Below are positions 6,334 to 11,963 of a stretch of DNA of 16,668 nucleotides, piece by piece. Position 1 is the stretch's first letter. Each line of letters begins with the position of its first letter. This DNA is from Candidatus Collierbacteria bacterium RIFOXYD1_FULL_40_9 (GTDB lineage Bacteria; Patescibacteriota; Microgenomatia; UBA1400; MFAQ01): NCBI GenBank assembly GCA_001776275.1, contig MFAQ01000041.1:12170-28837 (forward strand), in the 5' to 3' direction. The notes beneath the pieces were generated by a model. The model searched no databases and had not been told where the DNA came from. It saw only the letters and a list, made by a program, of their open reading frames with translations. Both the position numbers and the translations under genes were made by a program.

Positions 6334-6672
6334 ATGGAAAAGAAGTTGCACGCAATCTGGGTCATAGCGATCCACCGCAAGATGGACGAGGTAGAGGTAG
6401 GCCGCAATTGCCCCGCCTGCATGCCCTTTAAGGACAAATCAAATTATTCCTGGGAGTTTCGCATCAATTACTACTGGGGCATGTGCGACGAGCACGTCGC
6501 GTTCATGAAAGAGCTCCTGAAAGAAGATGTTCAAATACATCTCGATCTCGAAAAAGCTCTGGGCATCAACTACCCCGAAGGCTTCGATCGCTACCTTCCA
6601 AGCGGTAAGTATTGCACCATGCGCTCACCACTCTGGTGCGACTATTTGCTCAAACTTGCCTCAGATATGTAA
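6334..6672 (+). CDS. Small CCCH zinc-binding-type protein
   Basis: 112 residues; start ATG 6334 with AAGGAGA five bases before. C26-P-A-C29 and C51-D-E-H54 form a C-X2-C-X21-C-X2-H set, as expected for a treble-clef or similar zinc site. Two more Cys are at 94 and 102. The protein is rich in Trp, Tyr and His and has no membrane helix. I do not recognise the family. It is a single-gene unit with its own promoter (TTGACA-17-GAAAAT), a leader peptide and hairpin in the untranslated region, and a strong terminator. Zinc binding is inferred from the Cys/His spacing; whether it binds nucleic acid or protein is unknown. Codon use is richer in G and C at third positions than in the neighbours, at least by eye. 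Confidence 0.7.
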   Translation: MEKKLHAIWVIAIHRKMDEVEVGRNCPACMPFKDKSNYSWEFRINYYWGMCDEHVAFMKELLKEDVQIHLDLEKALGINYPEGFDRYLPSGKYCTMRSPLWCDYLLKLASDM

Positions 6673-6690
6673 AACGGTAGCTAGATGCAC

Positions 6691-6719
6691 GCCCTGTCAA
6701 TCACGATAGGGCTTTTTTT
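6691..6719 (+). terminator. Intrinsic terminator after the zinc-protein gene
   Basis: GCCCTGTC (6691-6698) pairs with GATAGGGC (6705-6712), including one G-U pair, around a 6-nt loop, followed by T7 (6713-6719). Confidence 0.9.
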
Positions 6720-6790
6720 GTGCAAAAAACGAAATAAAATCGCCAACTCCTGTGTATTACTAGTAGTTAATAGTTAAAAAACAAAAACAT

Positions 6791-7156
6791 ATGACCACAA
6801 AGTCAATGATTCTCGGTGTTGCTGCTCTCGCTGTCGCCGGCAGCATATTAGTCCCCAGTGTCCTAGCATACAAGGGTGATCCAAAGGTTCAAGGTCCAAA
6901 CTACTCAGTTGAGCGCCATGAAGCCATGGAAAAAGCTTTTGAGACCAACAACTACAACGCTTGGAAAAGTCTTATGGAAGGAAAAACAGGCAGAGTAACT
7001 CAGGTAGTTAATGCTAGCAACTTCTCCAAATTTGCCAAAGCTCACGAGCTATCCGAGCAAGGTAAGCTAGACGAAGCCCAAGCTATCCGCAAAGAGTTGG
7101 GTCTAGGCTTAAAAAACGGCTCTGGTAGAGGACAAGGTGCAAACTGCAATAGATAA
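6791..7156 (+). CDS. Small secreted protein next to ECF sigma gene
   Basis: 121 residues. Residues 1-26 are a signal peptide: a basic start (MTTK), a hydrophobic core (MILGVAALAVAGSILVP) and a cleavage site after SVLA, before YKGDP. The mature part is about 95 residues, helical and charged, and contains HEAMEKAFETNNYNAWKSLM and AHELSEQGKLDEAQAIRKELGLG; the end is Gly/Asn/Arg-rich. This type of small exported protein is, from memory, frequent in CPR genomes close to an ECF sigma factor. It ends 24 nt before the sigma gene. No clear ribosome site precedes ATG 6791, and I could not assign its promoter. A function as an extracytoplasmic stress or envelope factor sensed by the sigma system is only inference. 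Confidence 0.75.
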   Translation: MTTKSMILGVAALAVAGSILVPSVLAYKGDPKVQGPNYSVERHEAMEKAFETNNYNAWKSLMEGKTGRVTQVVNASNFSKFAKAHELSEQGKLDEAQAIRKELGLGLKNGSGRGQGANCNR

Positions 7157-7166
7157 AATAATCAAA

Positions 7167-7172
7167 TATACT
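7167..7172 (+). promoter_or_regulatory. -10 element of the sigma-factor gene
   Basis: TATACT (7167-7172) lies 8 nt before ATG 7181, so transcription would start at or just before the start codon. No ribosome site is seen. The sigma gene could also be read from the upstream gene. Confidence 0.5.
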
Positions 7173-7180
7173 TATCTAGT

Positions 7181-7738
7181 ATGACAACAGCCTCCTCCAA
7201 AACAGACGAAGAATTGGTGGAGGCTGTATGTGCTGGTGACAAACAGCTCTACGAAGAAATAATAAACCGCTACCAAAACAAGTTGCACCGCTACGCAACC
7301 TATTTAACAAACGACGACCAAGTTGGATCCGATGTTGTTCAAAACGCTTTTATAAAAGCCTACATAAATCTAAACAGTTTCAATACCCAGAAAAAGTTTT
7401 CTAGTTGGATTTATCGAATTGCTCACAACGAAGCCATAAACATTCTCCAAAAAAACAAAAACCAAATTCAGTTAAACGAACAAGTTGATTACGACAGCGG
7501 GCAAGACTTGGAGGAGGACTTTATTAAAAAGGAGATTGTGGAGAGAACCAATAACTGCCTAGATCAAATGCCACTAAAGTACAAAGTCCCTCTCTCTTTG
7601 TACTACCTAGAGGAAAAGTCGTACGAAGAAATCAGCGACATTCTCCGCCTACCTACTAGCACAATTGGAACCCGTATTAGTCGAGCCAAAAAAATAATGA
7701 AAGCTCTATGTCAAAAAAATCAAAACCAAAAACAATAA
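7181..7738 (+). CDS. RNA polymerase ECF-type sigma factor
   Basis: 185 residues, the usual length for an ECF (group 4) sigma factor. Region 2 spans about residues 10-90, with YEEIINRYQNKLHRYA, DVVQNAFIKAYINL and the region 2.3-2.4 stretch FSSWIYRIAHNEAIN. Region 4 spans about 125-180, with LDQMPLKYKVPLSLYYLEEKSYEEIS and the helix-turn-helix LRLPTSTIGTRISRAKKIMK. It would direct RNA polymerase to a small set of promoters, probably for envelope or stress genes. It overlaps by 31 nt the start of a membrane-protein gene that is in the right place to be its anti-sigma factor, and follows a secreted-protein gene. The family is certain, the regulon unknown. Confidence 0.93.
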   Translation: MTTASSKTDEELVEAVCAGDKQLYEEIINRYQNKLHRYATYLTNDDQVGSDVVQNAFIKAYINLNSFNTQKKFSSWIYRIAHNEAINILQKNKNQIQLNEQVDYDSGQDLEEDFIKKEIVERTNNCLDQMPLKYKVPLSLYYLEEKSYEEISDILRLPTSTIGTRISRAKKIMKALCQKNQNQKQ

Positions 7739-8229
7739 ATATCCAAGACCAGATCATGTCTATGGTCACCGAAAATAAGATCACCATGAAGCCAAAGTGG
7801 TACTTTTTGCTTGGTTCGGTTTTGGGCATCTTAGGGCTAGTTGGCAGTAGTATTACGGCAATTTTTATCTTTAATTTGTTTTTCTTTTTGAGTCGGCCAC
7901 ACGGGCCAAACGGAACCTGGAGACTAGAAATGATTCTAAATAGTTTTCCTCTTTGGGTGCCCATCATTAGCATTCTCAGTGTAATTTTGGCTCTGAGGCT
8001 TCTTAAAAAATACGACTTTTCCTATAAAAAAAATTATCTAGCAATTTCCCTAGGGTTTATTGCCAGTATTTTGCTCACCGCCTTTGCCTTGGACTATTTT
8101 GGTTTAAATAACATATGGATGAAGAAAAAACCAATGCAAAGATACTATCAACAAAGAATGAATCTTCAAAATGATGAGTACCCAAAAGGGCAAAACCGCA
8201 ATGGCTATCAAAAAAATCCCCTAAATTGA
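7708..8229 (+). CDS. Three-helix membrane protein, candidate anti-sigma factor
   Basis: 173 residues. ATG 7708 lies inside the sigma gene, so the two share 31 nt and are probably coupled in translation. The first 27 or so residues are polar and cytoplasmic (IQDQIMSMVTENKITMKPK). Then come three helices at about 32-57, 76-93 and 104-124, and a polar Gln/Asn/Lys-rich tail. The helix-poor polar N-terminus followed by membrane helices next to an ECF sigma gene fits an anti-sigma factor, but no zinc motif (HX3CX2C) is present and I do not recognise a named family. Similar sigma plus membrane-protein pairs occur, as I recall, in other CPR genomes. The role is inferred from position only. Confidence 0.7.
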   Translation: MSKKSKPKTINIQDQIMSMVTENKITMKPKWYFLLGSVLGILGLVGSSITAIFIFNLFFFLSRPHGPNGTWRLEMILNSFPLWVPIISILSVILALRLLKKYDFSYKKNYLAISLGFIASILLTAFALDYFGLNNIWMKKKPMQRYYQQRMNLQNDEYPKGQNRNGYQKNPLN

Positions 8230-8236
8230 TAGGGGA
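8211..8236 (-). terminator. Terminator of the gene at 8237-8527
   Basis: Perfect arms TCCCCTA (8217-8223) and TAGGGGA (8230-8236) with a 6-nt loop. On the minus strand it is followed by T6 (plus A6 8211-8216). The hairpin also contains the stop codon of the plus-strand gene ending at 8229, which has no T run of its own. Confidence 0.85.
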
Positions 8237-8527
8237 CTAGAAGGCGGTAACTTCAGCAGGGTCAAAATATTCAACTTCAACCTCATAATCTAACAAGTTT
8301 GGCTTGAATTGAAAGGGTACCTCTTTGGGGTTGCCATTTTGATCTTGAACATTCACCTTAACCCCAATCCAAGATGCATTTCTAGCAAAAAGCTTTGTAA
8401 CTACCAGTTTTCTCCCTCCGCTAGCCAAGTCTGCAAGCACCTCATTTACTTGATCTTGCAATGATTTTGATTCCAAAAACGAATATCGCTTCAATTTCAA
8501 AAGATCTTCCAAATCCTGATCAGACAT
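8237..8527 (-). CDS. Small hypothetical protein
   Basis: 96 residues from ATG 8527-8525. This start is chosen because CGGAGG lies 5 bases upstream of it; longer readings from upstream codons place the ribosome site inside the gene. The N-terminal half is helical (LEDLLKLKRYSFLESKSLQDQVNEVLADLASG), the C-terminal half alternates hydrophobic and polar residues as in a small beta sheet (KLVVTKLFARNASWIGVKVNV, then VPFQFKPNLLDYEVEVEYFD). No membrane helix, no Cys. I do not recognise the family. It is a single-gene unit with its own promoter (TTGTCC-17-TATAAT) and strong terminator. Confidence 0.7.
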   Translation of the reverse strand: MSDQDLEDLLKLKRYSFLESKSLQDQVNEVLADLASGGRKLVVTKLFARNASWIGVKVNVQDQNGNPKEVPFQFKPNLLDYEVEVEYFDPAEVTAF

Positions 8528-8553
8528 ATTTACCTCCGAGTAAATTTTGCACA

Positions 8554-8582
8554 ATTATAAAACAAAAACAAAATCAGGACAA
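8554..8582 (-). promoter_or_regulatory. Promoter of the gene at 8237-8527
   Basis: On the minus strand, TTGTCC (8582-8577), 17 bp, TATAAT (8559-8554). The predicted start is near 8547, giving a leader of about 20 nt that carries the CGGAGG ribosome site. Confidence 0.7.
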
Positions 8583-8681
8583 AGCAAATCTTTCACCTGC
8601 ACCGCAGGCACAACATAAAACAACCCTCATGAATATCGAAATATCTCACTACCCAGAAATCTGGGCGAAACTTCTTTGAGG

Positions 8682-8755
8682 TGACCCCGGCGGGAATCGA
8701 ACCCGCGATCTTCTGGATGAAAACCAGATGTCCTAGACCGCTAGACGACGGGGCC
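8682..8755 (-). tRNA. tRNA-Glu (anticodon TTC)
   Basis: The minus strand folds as a complete cloverleaf. The acceptor stem is GGCCCCG with CGGGGTC (one G-U pair), followed by discriminator A. The anticodon stem TCTGG/CCAGA encloses the loop TTTTCAT with anticodon TTC, and the T arm contains GGTTCGATTCC. The genome continues CCT after the discriminator, so CCA must be added after transcription. A promoter lies to the right: TTGTCC (8795-8790), 16 bp, TATAAA (8773-8768) on the minus strand. Confidence 0.96.
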
Positions 8756-8787
8756 AAGCCTAGATATTTTATAACAAATACACACGA

Positions 8788-8817
8788 TTGGACAAGCAAA
8801 CAAAAATAACTTATAAT
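8788..8817 (+). promoter_or_regulatory. Promoter of the radical SAM gene, overlapping that of tRNA-Glu
   Basis: TTGGAC (8788-8793), 18 bp, TATAAT (8812-8817), start near 8824, leaving a 33-nt leader with AAGGAGGAG. The same bases TTGGACAA read on the minus strand supply the TTGTCC -35 of tRNA-Glu, so the two divergent promoters share their -35 region. Confidence 0.7.
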
Positions 8818-8856
8818 ATCAAAACCCATAGTACATTTAAAATAAGGAGGAGAATC

Positions 8857-9960
8857 ATGATAGTAATTAAGAGCAAAAATGCCTTGCTAGAAATCACCAA
8901 TCGCTGTTACACAGGCTGCTACGCAGAATATTGTTACAAAAAACTAACTATTAGCTCAAAAGGCAATCATATTGATTTGGACGTTATTAAGCGTCGTGTT
9001 GACTGGGTCGCCCAATTTACAGATTGTGAAAGCATCACTCTTTTAGGTGGTGAACCACTTCTGCACCCTAAGCTGAAAGAAATTTGTGAATATATTCTGG
9101 CGAAGGGTCTCAAACTTGACTTTATTACATCTGGGAAGATATCAAAAATACCATATGAGATCAGTAATCTTGAGTATGTGCTGGATCTATACGAACGTGC
9201 CGAGACTGATTTTCAACTTAGTTACCACTTTGGAAGAAATCAGAAGGAATACGTATCTACACATAACCAATTGATAAAAAGATATTTAAAACGAAGAGAG
9301 AAATTAAAGAAAAAGAAGCGATACGTTTTAGAACACTACGATTTTTTCAGCACAACTGTAATCACAGGTGGAATGAAAAGAAACGAGTTTGAGGAATTTG
9401 TTCTTCAAGTGCTCTCTGATAATGGCTGGAGTGGAACAGATCAAAAATACCTTAATGAAATGTGGGACGGATACGTCAATCATTCCTATAGGGCAGTTAG
9501 TAACTTTTCGTATACTATATCCTCGACAGATGATTGGATGCAATTCCGACAATCGGTACGCTTTATTGGAGTAAAGGACATTTTTGACGTTAAGGGTAGT
9601 TTTTACGTTTCGTTACCAGAAGGCGGAGTTTGCTATGGTGCAAACGCAACAATCAATGGCAATCAAATCCAACTTGGTGCTTTGCATATTAGAGCTGATG
9701 GCGGAGTTACTTTCCCAAACCCACAATGCATTGACATGCCTAACCCTATGGCAAACGTCGATCTTCATCTTTCAAAAAAAGATATTTATGAGGCTCTAAA
9801 AGGTAGCCTTGCTCAGGTACAAAAACATGTCTATTATTTCAACCGATTAAAAGCAAAAGATAATTGCGGGCCAGACGGCAAAGAGCTCGCTTGCACCGCT
9901 TGCCCTTTCGACAAGATGTGCACTCCTTGCTGGCACACCAAACGTCCGTGGCAAAAATAA
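8857..9960 (+). CDS. Radical SAM protein with CX3CX4C motif and SPASM-like Cys-rich tail
   Basis: 367 residues from ATG 8857, chosen because AAGGAGGAG lies 5-6 bases before it. The N-terminus LLEITNRC is typical for the first strand of a radical SAM barrel, and G64-G-E-P67 is the SAM-binding GGEP motif. The cluster motif is C17-X3-C21-X4-C26, two residues longer between the last two Cys than the canonical CX3CX2C. A central insert of about 60 residues is very basic (KRYLKRREKLKKKKRY). Near the end, C337, then C346-X2-C349-X5-C355-X2-C358 form a Cys-rich segment like a SPASM/Twitch domain binding an additional Fe-S cluster; another VCYGAN and DGGVTFPNPQC precede it. SPASM proteins often modify peptides, but no precursor peptide is visible nearby. 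Single-gene unit with own promoter and terminator. The substrate is unknown. Confidence 0.85.
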   Translation: MIVIKSKNALLEITNRCYTGCYAEYCYKKLTISSKGNHIDLDVIKRRVDWVAQFTDCESITLLGGEPLLHPKLKEICEYILAKGLKLDFITSGKISKIPYEISNLEYVLDLYERAETDFQLSYHFGRNQKEYVSTHNQLIKRYLKRREKLKKKKRYVLEHYDFFSTTVITGGMKRNEFEEFVLQVLSDNGWSGTDQKYLNEMWDGYVNHSYRAVSNFSYTISSTDDWMQFRQSVRFIGVKDIFDVKGSFYVSLPEGGVCYGANATINGNQIQLGALHIRADGGVTFPNPQCIDMPNPMANVDLHLSKKDIYEALKGSLAQVQKHVYYFNRLKAKDNCGPDGKELACTACPFDKMCTPCWHTKRPWQK

Positions 9961-9983
9961 ATCCTCCTTAATGGAGGATTTTT
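9961..9983 (+). terminator. Terminator of the radical SAM gene
   Basis: ATCCTCC (9961-9967) pairs with GGAGGAT (9973-9979) around a 5-nt loop, followed by T5ATT. Confidence 0.85.
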
Positions 9984-10005
9984 ATTGTGGGTCAGGCGAG
10001 ACTCG
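9984..10005. repeat. Partial copy of the tRNA-Lys 3' end
   Basis: 22 bases identical to 10130-10151: four bases beyond the tRNA-Lys 3' end plus the 18 bases of discriminator, acceptor and T-stem strands and part of the T loop. It is in the same orientation as the intact tRNA gene and 146 bp from it. It follows immediately on the radical SAM terminator. Confidence 0.9.
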
Positions 10006-10014
10006 CCTTTCAAT

Positions 10015-10035
10015 AACTTTCTGCTGAAAGTTTTT
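10015..10035 (+). repeat. Hairpin in the spacer between tRNA-Lys repeats
   Basis: AACTTTC (10015-10021), loop TGCT, GAAAGTT (10026-10032), then more T. Part of a structured 146-bp spacer that also carries a 10-bp direct repeat, CTTTCAATAA, at 10007-10016 and 10087-10096. No gene is seen in 9984-10133. Confidence 0.6.
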
Positions 10036-10096
10036 CAAGGTCTGCCTCAGTGCCGTCGCACTTCCGGCTTTCTCGTCTCACTACCACTTTCAATAA

Positions 10097-10127
10097 ATGT
10101 TTATTTTCCACAAGGGAAAACAAACAT
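10097..10127 (-). terminator. Terminator-like hairpin after tRNA-Lys
   Basis: Arms 10097-10109 and 10115-10127 pair over 13 bp. The single plus-strand A-C mismatch is a G-U pair on the minus strand, so it forms best in a minus-strand RNA. It begins 7 nt after the tRNA 3' end, with a T-rich stretch following, which fits termination of the tRNA-Lys transcript. Confidence 0.65.
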
Positions 10128-10133
10128 CCATTG

Positions 10134-10207
10134 TGGGTCAGGCGAGACTCGAACTCGCGACACCCTGCTTAAAAGGCAGGTGCTCTAACCGACTGAGCTA
10201 CTGACCC
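10134..10207 (-). tRNA. tRNA-Lys (anticodon TTT)
   Basis: The minus strand gives a full cloverleaf: acceptor GGGTCAG with CTGACCC, discriminator A, anticodon stem CCTGC/GCAGG around CTTTTAA with anticodon TTT, and T arm GAGTTCGAGTCTC. No CCA is encoded (the next bases are CAA). Its last 18 bases are duplicated at 9984-10005. Confidence 0.96.
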
Positions 10208-10258
10208 AAAAAACCACACCTTATTTTATCACCCAGCACAAGAAAATTACCAGGCATA

Positions 10259-10296
10259 TTGTCCAAAATGAACCCATAAGTGTAAAATACACTTAT
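10259..10296 (+). promoter_or_regulatory. Promoter with palindromic operator before the gene at 10316
   Basis: TTGTCC (10259-10264), 18 bp, TAAAAT (10283-10288). The -10 lies inside a perfect inverted repeat with 9-base arms, ATAAGTGTA (10276-10284) and TACACTTAT (10288-10296), separated by AAA. A protein bound there would block polymerase. The same arms, minus the outer base, recur at 16519-16539. Confidence 0.65.
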
Positions 10297-10315
10297 CTTT
10301 TTGTCGGAGGCAACC

Positions 10316-10744
10316 TTGAAAAAACACGCACTTTTATTCCTTGATATGTTTATTGCCTATTTTGTGGTCTACCTTTTATGTTTTATGGGCAACCTCTTTT
10401 ACTATTTGGAAGACGAAAATTGGGTAAAAGACCTACTTGGCCTGTCTTTGTTATCCCCCATTTTAACCAATTACGGAAGTATACTTTTCGTGGAAATCTT
10501 TGCCCGAATCTTAAAAAATAACCCCAAACATGACAAATTTGCCTTTTTGTTGGTGTACTCAACCGTAGCTTTAATGGCGATCATTTCGGTGCTTGCAGTC
10601 GCTAAGTTTAGTTACTTTTTGGTACTTTTAAACTTTGCAAGTATATTAGTTTTTTTGTTCTACGTTTTACTTATTACAGTTGCTTTGGTCTATAGGTACT
10701 GCTGGCATTTCATTGAAAATGTTCAAAAACCCCTCACAAAGTGA
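10316..10744 (+). CDS. Small integral membrane protein, four helices
   Basis: 142 residues. The start is taken as TTG 10316 because GGAGG (10306-10310) lies five bases before it; a TTG at 10301 would place the ribosome site inside the gene. The N-terminus KKHALLFLDMFIAYFVVYLLCFM is a membrane helix, with three more at about 42-65, 78-101 and 105-130. The loop after helix 2 is basic (RILKNNPKHDK). No enzymatic motif is visible and I do not recognise a family. The gene stands alone behind tRNA-Lys, has a palindromic operator over its -10 and a terminator whose stem includes its stop codon. Regulation by a dedicated repressor is suggested by the operator. Confidence 0.75.
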   Translation: MKKHALLFLDMFIAYFVVYLLCFMGNLFYYLEDENWVKDLLGLSLLSPILTNYGSILFVEIFARILKNNPKHDKFAFLLVYSTVALMAIISVLAVAKFSYFLVLLNFASILVFLFYVLLITVALVYRYCWHFIENVQKPLTK

Positions 10745-10752
10745 GGGGTTTT
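10726..10752. terminator. Bidirectional terminator between convergent genes
   Basis: AAAACCCCTCAC (10726-10737), loop AAA, GTGAGGGGTTTT (10741-10752): a perfect 12-bp stem with A4 and T4 ends, usable on both strands. It covers the stop codons of both the plus gene (10742-10744) and the first bases of the minus gene's stop (10751-10753). Confidence 0.85.
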
Positions 10753-11080
10753 AATATTTGCCATAGTTTTTGGTTTCTATATCAATCTTTTTAAAAAGAT
10801 CTCTGATGCTACATCGTCCAGGGCCATACTCAAGCAAAACAAATTTATCTGACTTTAATTCTTTAAAAATTTTATCTGAAACAGGACTAAGGATAATTAC
10901 CATACCATAGTTCATGTCTGGTTTTCTGGCTATGTCGATAACTTCCTCAACAGCAAAAGTAATTCTAATAGGACAACCTTTTGAAAGTAAAAAGTGTCGA
11001 AGTGGCTCTAGTGCTGGGTTATCTTCATAGCTAAATATCAAAACCCGAAGCCTGCGTCCAGGGCTAATTTGGTCCATCAT
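10751..11080 (-). CDS. Small receiver-like protein, second of a tandem pair
   Basis: 109 residues from ATG 11080-11078 (a second ATG follows at once). It overlaps the end of the gene at 11064-11372 by 17 nt, so the two are probably coupled; a weak GGTGGGG precedes the start. The core RRLRVLIFSYEDNPALEPLRHFL, then IRITFAVEEVIDIA and YGMVIILSP, alternates strands and helices like a CheY-type receiver or another small Rossmann-like fold. The key R/K-V-L-I-x4-D-N-x2-L is shared with the neighbour, so the pair looks like an old duplication. The phospho-acceptor Asp and conserved Lys of real receivers cannot be placed with confidence. No function can be assigned. Confidence 0.68.
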   Translation of the reverse strand: MMDQISPGRRLRVLIFSYEDNPALEPLRHFLLSKGCPIRITFAVEEVIDIARKPDMNYGMVIILSPVSDKIFKELKSDKFVLLEYGPGRCSIRDLFKKIDIETKNYGKY

Positions 11081-11372
11081 CCCCACCTTGCTCTCGGTAA
11101 AACCTGTAAAGTTTCTTATAGCTGTATGTATGTGGCCGAAAAACAAAGGTGGGGACCTGATTGCTACTTCTCACCAAATGAGCATTACCTGAATTAACCA
11201 ATGCAACCGCCAAATCACATTCTCGCTTTTTACAGGACAAAGTAGCAAAAAGTGCCACGTCGTTAATCACTTTTGTGGTAACCGGTCTGTCATTAAAAAA
11301 AGCACTGACACTGGTGGTAAGTGGCTCGTTATCTGCAATATCCAAAATCAAAACTTTAATCTCAGTTTCCAT
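11064..11372 (-). CDS. Small receiver-like protein, first of a tandem pair
   Basis: 102 residues from ATG 11372-11370, with GGAGG and the spacer CAACT before it; longer readings would put the ribosome site inside. The N-terminus TEIKVLILDIADNEPLTTSV resembles the first strand and acidic turn of a receiver-type fold, followed by TTKVINDVALFATLS, a buried strand CDLAVALVNSG and VPTFVFRP. Spacing of the motif K-V-L-I-x4-D-N-x2-L is the same as in the downstream gene, with which it overlaps. I do not recognise a named family. The pair has its own promoter (TTAGCA-17-TATAAT), whose elements interlock with the ruvC promoter. Confidence 0.7.
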   Translation of the reverse strand: METEIKVLILDIADNEPLTTSVSAFFNDRPVTTKVINDVALFATLSCKKRECDLAVALVNSGNAHLVRSSNQVPTFVFRPHTYSYKKLYRFYREQGGDDGPN

Positions 11373-11407
11373 AGTTGCCTCCAATAAAAAGTAAATGAAC
11401 AACCCAT

Positions 11408-11439
11408 ATTATACAAAAAGATTCCGATTGTGCTAAGCT
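11408..11439. promoter_or_regulatory. Interlocked divergent promoters of ruvC and the 11064/10751 pair
   Basis: Minus: TTAGCA (11436-11431), 17 bp, TATAAT (11413-11408). Plus: extended -10 TGC-TAAGCT (11431-11439), 7 nt before the ruvC ATG. The minus -35 is the same DNA as the plus extended -10, and the minus -10 lies where the plus -35 should be, so both promoters cannot be occupied at once. Confidence 0.55.
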
Positions 11440-11446
11440 AATTTTA

Positions 11447-11923
11447 ATGAAAATTTTAGGAATTGATCCTGGCACTGGCAGACTAGGCTGGTCCATACTA
11501 GAAATTCTTCCCAGATCAAAACCGCTTCTTTTAGACTGTGGCTGTATCGAAACTCCGGTCAAAACCACTCTTCCCAAAAGATTAAAAATAATTTACGATT
11601 TTTTGACAGAATTGGTAAGAAGCAGCAAGCCAGACCAGTTTGCTATTGAAAGCCTCTTTTTTAGTAATAATGCCAAGACTGCTATCGATGTTGGAGCTGC
11701 TAGGGGAGTAGCTATTTTATGTGCAGAGCAACACAACTTACCTATTTTTGAGTACACTCCTCTACAAGTAAAATCATCTCTGACCGGTTTTGGCAAAGCC
11801 GACAAAAAGCAAGTCGAATTTATGGTTATGAATATCCTCAAAATAAAAACCAAAATAAAACCAGACGACGCGGTCGACGCAGTGGCCATAGCTCTGACTC
11901 ATTCCTTCCACAAAAAACATTAA
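11447..11923 (+). CDS. ruvC: Holliday junction resolvase RuvC
   Basis: 158 residues, close to the usual 160-175. The RNase H-like fold and catalytic acids are visible: D7 in GIDPGTGRLGW, E68 in FAIESLFF, and D141/D144 in DDAVDAVAIALTH. The loop with LQVKSSLTGFGKADKKQV is the typical DNA-binding segment. The homodimer cuts four-way DNA junctions during recombination repair, working with RuvAB, which follow here. ATG 11447 lies 7 nt after an extended -10 (TGC-TAAGCT) and lacks a ribosome site, so translation is probably leaderless. It is 40 nt from ruvA, which has its own -10 element. Confidence 0.96.
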   Translation: MKILGIDPGTGRLGWSILEILPRSKPLLLDCGCIETPVKTTLPKRLKIIYDFLTELVRSSKPDQFAIESLFFSNNAKTAIDVGAARGVAILCAEQHNLPIFEYTPLQVKSSLTGFGKADKKQVEFMVMNILKIKTKIKPDDAVDAVAIALTHSFHKKH

Positions 11924-11948
11924 AAATCCGAACATTCACCAAAACTTC

Positions 11949-11957
11949 TGATACACT
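11949..11957 (+). promoter_or_regulatory. Extended -10 of ruvA, leaderless type
   Basis: TGA-TACACT (11949-11957), six bases, then ATG 11964. There is no ribosome site. It gives ruvAB its own transcript in addition to any reading through from ruvC. Confidence 0.55.
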
Positions 11958-11963
11958 AGATTT

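Noticed and set aside
9984..10200. Plus-strand open frame of 67 codons across the tRNA-Lys locus
   Set aside because: It reads through the antisense of tRNA-Lys and its partial copy; the end of the product is the typical false translation of a tRNA gene.
11362..11923. Minus-strand open frames opposite ruvC
   Set aside because: They are antisense to a gene with all catalytic residues of RuvC, and have no initiation signals.
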